Positions 58,453 through 64,000 of a stretch of DNA of 64,000 nucleotides are shown here, in pieces. Made by a program: the position numbers and the translations under genes. The stretch is from AP-15 sp963732095. Lineage in GTDB: Bacteria > Pseudomonadota > Alphaproteobacteria > ATCC43930 > CGMCC-115725. The stretch is taken from positions 62,001 to 126,000 of the forward strand of contig CAVSZA010000054.1 in the NCBI GenBank assembly GCA_963732095.1, written 5' to 3'. The notes below the pieces were generated by a model. It saw only the letters and a list, made by a program, of their open reading frames with translations, did not search any database and was not told where the DNA came from. The stretch's first letter is position 1. Each line of letters begins with the position of its first letter.

Positions 58453-59754
58453 ATGGCGGACGGCGGGACTGCCGGCTATCTTGAGGATTTCCGGGCGCGT
58501 AGCGAGGCAATCGGCGACGCGTGCACGCATTGCGGCGCATGTTTTCGGGCGTGCCCGATGGTCGCGCCGGCCGGTCTCGCTGAGGCGAACCCGGAAGAAA
58601 CCGCGGCCGGCATCATCGACCTGATCACTGGTGGGGGCGGCTCCGCGGCGGCGGTCAGTTGGGCTTCGGTGTGCAGCGGCAGCGGCAATTGCATTCCGGC
58701 CTGCCCCGAGGGCATCGACACGCGGTTTATGGTACAGTTGGCCCGCGGCTTTGCCCGGGCGCAGGCCGGCAATACGCCGCTCAATGCTCGATGGCGGCAG
58801 GGTTTTCAGACGATGAGCCGCGGGGTGCGGATTCTGTCGCGGCTGCAACTGGCGCCCGAGACATTGGCCCGGGTCAGAGGACAATCCGTGGAGCAGCCGC
58901 GCGAAAGCCCGCCCGAGGTCGTCTTCTATACCGGCTGCAACATCCTGAAGACCCCGCACATTGCGCTGTTGTGCCTCGATGTGCTCGACCTCCTCGGCGT
59001 CGATTACGAGGTCATGGGCGGGCCGGGGCAGTGCTGCGGCGTCTATCAGTTCCGTGAGGGCGATTTCGAGAATACCGCCCGCGTGGCCTACACGACGATC
59101 GACGGTCTCGCCTCGGCCGGGACCTCGACCGTGCTGTCCTGGTGTCCGAGCTGCCAGGTCCAGATCGGCGAAGTGACGTTGCCGAGCTATGAGGCGCGGT
59201 TCGGGGCGAGGCCCTTCGACCTGAACCCGTTCCTGGTGTTTCTCGCCGACCGCGCGGAGACCCTCGCACTGAAGATGAGACACCGCGTCGAGAAACGTGT
59301 GGCCCTGCACGAACGGCCGGTTTTGCCGTCGGTCCAGACAGCGGTGCGCAAGCTGTTGTCGATCATACCAGGTGTCGAGCTTGTCGAGATCGACGTGCCC
59401 CGCGTCGGAACTCAAGCCAACAGCCTGGCGGTGTTGCCCGCGTTCAAGCGGGAGCTCGTCGCCCGCGAGCTCGCCGCCGTGGCCGATGCCGGCGTGACGA
59501 CGCTCGCCACGATCTACCATGCCTGTCACCGCGAGCTTTGCGATGCCGGCGACGGGCGCAGCTTCGAGGTCCTCAATTTCATGGAGATCCTAGGCGAAGG
59601 GCTCGGCCTTCATGCCGTGGATCTCTATAAACGCCTGAAGATGATCAAGGAGATCGACGACATCATCGTCGAGACGAGCCCGCTGATCGCCGAGCACGGG
59701 CTCGACCTCGACACCGTGCGCGACACGCTGATGCAAGAGTTCGGGGTGCACTGA
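58453..59754 (+). CDS. Fe-S oxidoreductase with CCG domains (HdrD/GlpC/LutA type)
   Basis: 433 residues. Two 4Fe-4S motifs at the N terminus (CTHCGACFRACPM and CSGSGNCIPACPEG), then two cysteine-rich CCG domains: YTGCNILKTPH...GPGQCCGVY with SWCPSCQV, and a second, less typical, ending IYHACHRELC. Family members transfer electrons between a flavin dehydrogenase or quinone and a thiol or substrate. The second CCG box lacks a clear CCG triplet. Partner unknown; the aldo-keto reductase follows by 7 bp. Confidence 0.85.
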   Translation: MADGGTAGYLEDFRARSEAIGDACTHCGACFRACPMVAPAGLAEANPEETAAGIIDLITGGGGSAAAVSWASVCSGSGNCIPACPEGIDTRFMVQLARGFARAQAGNTPLNARWRQGFQTMSRGVRILSRLQLAPETLARVRGQSVEQPRESPPEVVFYTGCNILKTPHIALLCLDVLDLLGVDYEVMGGPGQCCGVYQFREGDFENTARVAYTTIDGLASAGTSTVLSWCPSCQVQIGEVTLPSYEARFGARPFDLNPFLVFLADRAETLALKMRHRVEKRVALHERPVLPSVQTAVRKLLSIIPGVELVEIDVPRVGTQANSLAVLPAFKRELVARELAAVADAGVTTLATIYHACHRELCDAGDGRSFEVLNFMEILGEGLGLHAVDLYKRLKMIKEIDDIIVETSPLIAEHGLDLDTVRDTLMQEFGVH

Positions 59755-59761
59755 CACCAAA

Positions 59762-60604
59762 ATGTCCGCCGGGGCAATGCTGACACGCCCGATACCGTCG
59801 ACCGGCGAAACAATGCCTGTCATCGGGCTGGGCACTTGGCGCGCCTTCGATGTCGGCGCCGATGAGAGTGGAAGGCGCTCGTTGCGCGAGGTGCTGCGGC
59901 GGCTGCTCGACGACGGCGGCCGGATCATCGATACTGCGCCGATGTACGGCAGGGCCGAGGCAGTGACCGGTGACCTGTTGGCCGAATTGGGCGCGCAGCC
60001 GCAGAGCTTTCTTGCAACCAAAGTATGGACGACAGGCCGTGAGCGCGGGATCGAGCAGATGCGGCGCTCGGCTCAGCTGTTGCGCACCGAGATCATCGAC
60101 CTGATGCAGATCCACAATCTCGTGGACTGGCGCACCCATCTGGCGACGTTACGCCGGATGAAGGAGGAGGGGAGGGTGCGCTACATCGGAATTACCCACT
60201 ACACGACCGGCGCTTTGCCCGAGCTCGCGCGCATTCTCCGAGCCGAGCCCGGCATCGATTTTGTGCAGCTCGGCTACTCGGTGGCTACTCGGGCTGCAGA
60301 GACCGAGCTGCTGCCGCTGGCCGCCGAGCGCGGCGTTGCGGTCGTTGCCAACCAGCCCTTGGAGTGAGGCGATCTGTTCCGCCGCGTTCGCGGGCATGCA
60401 TTACCCGACTGGGCGTGCGAATTCGACTGTGGAAGCTGGGCGGAGCTCTTCCTCAAATACGTGGTGGCCGAACCTGCAGTGACCTGCGTGATCCCGGCAA
60501 CCGGCAATCCAGAGCATATGAAGGACAACCTCGCCGCTGGTTTCGGCAGTCTCCCCGACGCGCGGCAGCGCAGGCAGATCCGCGAATTATGGGACGCGCT
60601 CTGA
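59762..60604 (+). pseudogene. Aldo/keto reductase interrupted by an in-frame TGA
   Basis: Exported-type AKR of 281 codons. Residues 1-201 carry MPVIGLGTWRAFDVG, IIDTAPMYGRAEAVTGDLL (Asp, Tyr), ATKVWTTGRE and YIGITHYT. TGA at 60365-60367 ends the frame after NQPLE, but the same frame continues GDLFRRVRGHALPDWACEFD, VVAEPAVTCVIPATGNPEHM and ends at 60604. So a single codon change, not a frameshift. The truncated form loses the NADP-binding C terminus. Confidence 0.85.
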
Positions 60605-60629
60605 TTAGTGCGCCTGCCCGGGTTATTCT

Positions 60630-61815
<1,186 letters not shown>

Positions 61816-61895
61816 CTATATCTCCGGTTCAGGCGAAGCGGCGTTAACTGCGGTTATCGTCCAGCTTTCCGCCATAAGTCGTCAAGGCGGCGTCA

Positions 61896-61937
61896 ATTGA
61901 TTATGATTACCTCATCTTAAGTTGACATTGATTATGA
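61896..61937. promoter_or_regulatory. Direct repeats ATTGATTATGA in a divergent control region
   Basis: Exact 11-mers at 61896-61906 and 61927-61937, 31 bp apart (about three helical turns, same face of the DNA), in AT-rich sequence between the acyl-CoA dehydrogenase and the XRE regulator. TTGACA at 61922-61927 abuts the second copy. Likely operator sites, plausibly for the adjacent regulator. Confidence 0.5.
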
Positions 61938-62079
61938 ATTGTGCAATTGTGTTGATCTCACCCCGTCCTTAACCCCGTTCTTAAATGAGACGTTAAAGTT
62001 GCGCTATCGATCAAGAGCCGCGCGCCTTGGCGCGGCGATGGGAGCCGGATTGTTCAGTGCGAGATCGAAGGAGAAGCCG

Positions 62080-62358
62080 ATGCGAGGACCCGACAATTCC
62101 CAGGCCGGCATCCGCTCCGCTCTGCGGCGCCGCCGGCGCACTTTGGGCCTCACACAGGACGACGCGGCCAATCTCCTCGGCATGTCGCGAGTGACATATC
62201 ATCGGATCGAGACCGGGGTCCGCCGCATTCGCTTTGTCGAGATCGCGGCGATTTGCGAGGCCTTCAACTGCCATGTCGGAGAACTGGTGCAGGACGACCG
62301 GCTCGCCAGTGCTTACGTCCACGCTGCCAAGGCAATTCTCGGCGAGGCGGCGCCCTGA
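62080..62358 (+). CDS. XRE-family transcriptional regulator
   Basis: 92 residues from ATG 62080, which has AAGGAGA at ideal spacing; a longer frame back to 61939 lacks one. Helix-turn-helix: RRRRRTLGLTQDDAANLLGM followed by SRVTYHRIETGVRRIRFVEI and CEAFNCHVGEL. A single-domain Cro/C1-type repressor. Divergent from the acyl-CoA dehydrogenase with paired repeats between them. Confidence 0.85.
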   Translation: MRGPDNSQAGIRSALRRRRRTLGLTQDDAANLLGMSRVTYHRIETGVRRIRFVEIAAICEAFNCHVGELVQDDRLASAYVHAAKAILGEAAP

Positions 62359-62644
62359 CCACGTCAGGGCTCACGACGGGCTCGGTTGTGATGGTTTTAG
62401 CTTGCCGCGCCAGCCCCGCTTGTGACAGGCCATTAGAGCAGTGCAGGATCCGCCCGGGCCTTGTCGAAGGCCGAGAAGAACGGCAATCGTTAATCGCTGG
62501 CTGCCCTCTACCTGCAATACCGCATGCTCGTGCTTAAACCCGGCGATGAAGGCGACTAGCAGGTCTTTTTTCGCCTGATCACGCTCAACAGCCGTGAAAT
62601 AGCACTAGGATACATCATTATAGTAAGAAATTCGCGGTATCGCT
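62359..62644. other. Intergenic, nothing recognised
   Basis: About 290 bases between the converging XRE regulator and 2-oxoglutarate oxygenase genes. GC falls across it toward the right. No gene, repeat or strong hairpin seen. Confidence 0.5.
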
Positions 62645-63181
62645 TCATTGAAACGGCTCTGGGCCGAGCACCCACTGTACCAAGCTCCACCTTACCCCAC
62701 TGGTAACAGGCAGTGCTCTATGCAATGCAAAGCTAGGGAATACCACCGTATCGCCAGGCTGCAATCGAACATTTTGGTTCAGGATTTCTAAGCCGCCACC
62801 AGTTAGATTATCGGAGTGTAACAGTTCTACCACTACTGAAATCTTTCGTAAGCTGGTCTCTCCCGCACCCAAATCCGTATGCCATTCATAGAATTGACCG
62901 GGATGGTACGCGGTCAACTGCGCCATTCCCAAGTTTAGATCAAGGTTGAACTGCACATCGTCATTATATTTTATCACTACATCGGTTAATCTTTCGCTTA
63001 TTATAGCATGAAGTTTAGTATCCAACCAATATAGGTCACTATCTCGGTGATTACTACCGAGATAGGGCGTCTTGCTGGTATGTCGTTGAAGGTTCACATG
63101 TAAATCGACAATTGACCTACATTCTGAATGCGTAAATAGCTTTCGGAAAGTTTTATAGTAATCAAAATTCTTCCATTTCAT
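62645..63181 (-). CDS. PKHD/prolyl-4-hydroxylase-like 2-oxoglutarate Fe(II) oxygenase
   Basis: 178 residues from ATG 63181 (TTG 63190 possible). Iron facial triad His and Asp in FYEWHTDLGAGET, distal His in FPSFALHRALPV, and 2-oxoglutarate Arg in SGVRWSLVQWV. LGMAQLTAYHPGQFYEWH resembles PKHD hydroxylases of marine bacteria and phages. No signal peptide. Base composition is far more AT-rich than every neighbour (low 40s percent GC by eye), pointing to recent transfer. Substrate unknown. Confidence 0.82.
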   Translation of the reverse strand: MKWKNFDYYKTFRKLFTHSECRSIVDLHVNLQRHTSKTPYLGSNHRDSDLYWLDTKLHAIISERLTDVVIKYNDDVQFNLDLNLGMAQLTAYHPGQFYEWHTDLGAGETSLRKISVVVELLHSDNLTGGGLEILNQNVRLQPGDTVVFPSFALHRALPVTSGVRWSLVQWVLGPEPFQ

Positions 63182-63431
63182 CTTATTCAATTATTCCATA
63201 TCTTAGAGGTAGGGCAGCCAGTTTCCGATTGTCAATGCCTTGGCCGCGACATCCTTTGCCGGTCGTCCTCGAAATCAGGTGAAATGGCGGTCCGCATTAG
63301 CGCGAGGTACGAGCCGGCGCAATATACGTGGAAATCGATTGAATGGAACACAGTGCAATTTGATTGAATAACTGCCGTGAGGCGTGGTCGGTTGTCACCG
63401 GCTCGTTCAGCAATAATCGCGTTTTGACTAT

Positions 63432-63468
63432 TGCAAGCGCTTATAGAACAAAACATGAATTTTGTCAA
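63432..63468 (-). promoter_or_regulatory. Strong minus-strand promoter overlapping a LacI-type operator
   Basis: On the minus strand TTGACA (63463-63468), 17-bp spacer, TATAAG (63440-63445). The -10 overlaps TGCAAGCGCTTATA (63432-63445 on plus), which fits the LacI/GalR operator pattern TGNAANCGNTTNCA at all but one fixed position. Points toward the low-GC oxygenase, about 250 bp downstream. No LacI-family gene is visible in the window. Confidence 0.6.
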
Positions 63469-63490
63469 GCGTCAACGGCGTGGATCCCGC

Positions 63491-64000
63491 TCAGCGGCGA
63501 TCGCGCAGCAGCTTTGCCCGCTCGGTCGCGGCGGCGGTCATAAAACCGAGATCGCCGCCTCCCAGCACCAGCCGCACGCCCATCCCGATATAACGTCGCA
63601 TCTACTTCTCTTCGTAGACGCCGCCTATTCCAGCGAACTTACCGTGGGCGTTGCGCGCCTCGACGACAGTGCGGTAGGCATCGACGATGCGCTCGTCGGC
63701 AAACTGGCCGGGAATGCCAAGCTCCATCGACAGATCGCTTGTGCCGATCAGCAGCGAGTCGATGCCCGGCACTGCAGCGATCGTCGGCGCGTTGGCTATC
63801 GCCTGCGGGGTTTCGAGCATCACGACGACGAGGGTCGCGGCGTTTATCGCGGCGCAGGCAGCGCCGGCGGCGATCGGAACATCGCCGAAATGCGGCAACC
63901 CGCCCGCTGTCGAGCGATGGCCTTGAGGCGGATAGCGCAACCTGTCGGCAATCTCGCGCGCTTCCTCGGGAGTGTCGACATGCGGCATGACGATGCCGAG
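63491..64000 (-). pseudogene. HpcH/HpaI-type aldolase, 3' part, with in-frame TAG
   Basis: Enters from beyond the window. Visible: GIVMPHVDTPEEAREIADRL, VVVMLETPQAIANAPTIAAV, SLLIGTSDLSMELGIPGQ (metal and substrate loop). TAG at 63602-63604 follows GGVYEEK, yet the same frame continues MRRYIGMGVRLVLGGGDLGF and ends at 63491 with AKLLRDRR, the expected family ending. The stop is one base from Leu or Lys codons. Expected reaction: retro-aldol cleavage of a 2-keto-hydroxy diacid to pyruvate or a relative. Confidence 0.82.

Noticed and set aside
60365..60367. TGA as selenocysteine in the aldo/keto reductase
   Set aside because: The following bases form no convincing SECIS hairpin, and the position is not a redox Cys in this family.
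63232..63468. 78-codon frame on the minus strand
   Set aside because: Its first codons are the -35 element and spacer of the promoter; no ribosome site and no similarity recognised.

Overview
The window is one contiguous stretch of a high-GC (mid-60s percent by eye) alphaproteobacterial chromosome. The housekeeping gene orders point there: bamE / UBCC chaperone / DUF177 / rpmF / plsX / fabH / ihfA / tRNA-Pro, ribE-ribH-nusB-thiL-hppA, def next to COQ9, and era-recO-parC. A split proton-translocating transhydrogenase (pntA1-pntA2-pntB), COQ9 and the UBCC chaperone all fit an ubiquinone/bc1-respiring member of the Rhizobiales or Rhodospirillales. I cannot name the genus.

Layout. 1-4.7 kb: end of a GntP permease, small exported proteins, a frameshifted amidohydrolase, a wrecked thiolase and two small membrane proteins. 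4.8-8.7 kb: thiolase, agmatinase and a structured leader ahead of a group IV (ornithine-type) decarboxylase, giving two routes to putrescine. 8.8-17.7 kb: an accessory catabolic-looking block of two divergent gene sets (amidase, tiny partner protein, DOPA-dioxygenase-like protein, GMC oxidoreductase; against a TPP enzyme, DUF2786 protein, Gfo/Idh/MocA oxidoreductase, CmcJ-like oxygenase and mannonate-dehydratase-like isomerase). 17.7-18.4 kb: VapBC and a fossil of an ABC substrate-binding protein. 18.7-35.8 kb: core translation, riboflavin, thiamine, lipid and cell-cycle genes, with tandem MHS transporters. 35.9-38.8 kb: parC, followed by a degenerate second copy of its own 3' end. 38.8-43.9 kb: amino-acid deamination and uptake and a second toxin-antitoxin pair. 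44-53.7 kb: glutamate synthase gltBD and transhydrogenase pntAB. 53.9-64 kb: ECF sigma/anti-sigma, aconitase, an Fe-S oxidoreductase, aldo-keto reductase, acyl-CoA dehydrogenase, an XRE regulator, a low-GC 2-oxoglutarate oxygenase and the end of an HpcH/HpaI aldolase.

The most striking global property is a high load of single-base lesions. Frameshifts hit recO, parC, pntA1, pntA2, pntB, an anti-sigma factor, an acyl-CoA dehydrogenase and an amidohydrolase, and in-frame stops cut an aldo-keto reductase (TGA) and an aldolase (TAG). Most frameshifts are +1 and several fall in short G/C runs. Because parC should be essential and the long genes gltB, hppA and acn are clean, sequencing or assembly error is the leading explanation for at least some, but this must be checked before anything is called a pseudogene.

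Best candidates for new biology: the divergent catabolic block at 8.8-17.7 kb, the secondary carrier translationally coupled to a periplasmic binding protein (39.9-42.0 kb), the hairpin-rich insert with the parC tail copy (38.15-38.77 kb), and the strong promoter overlapping a LacI-type operator at 63.44 kb.
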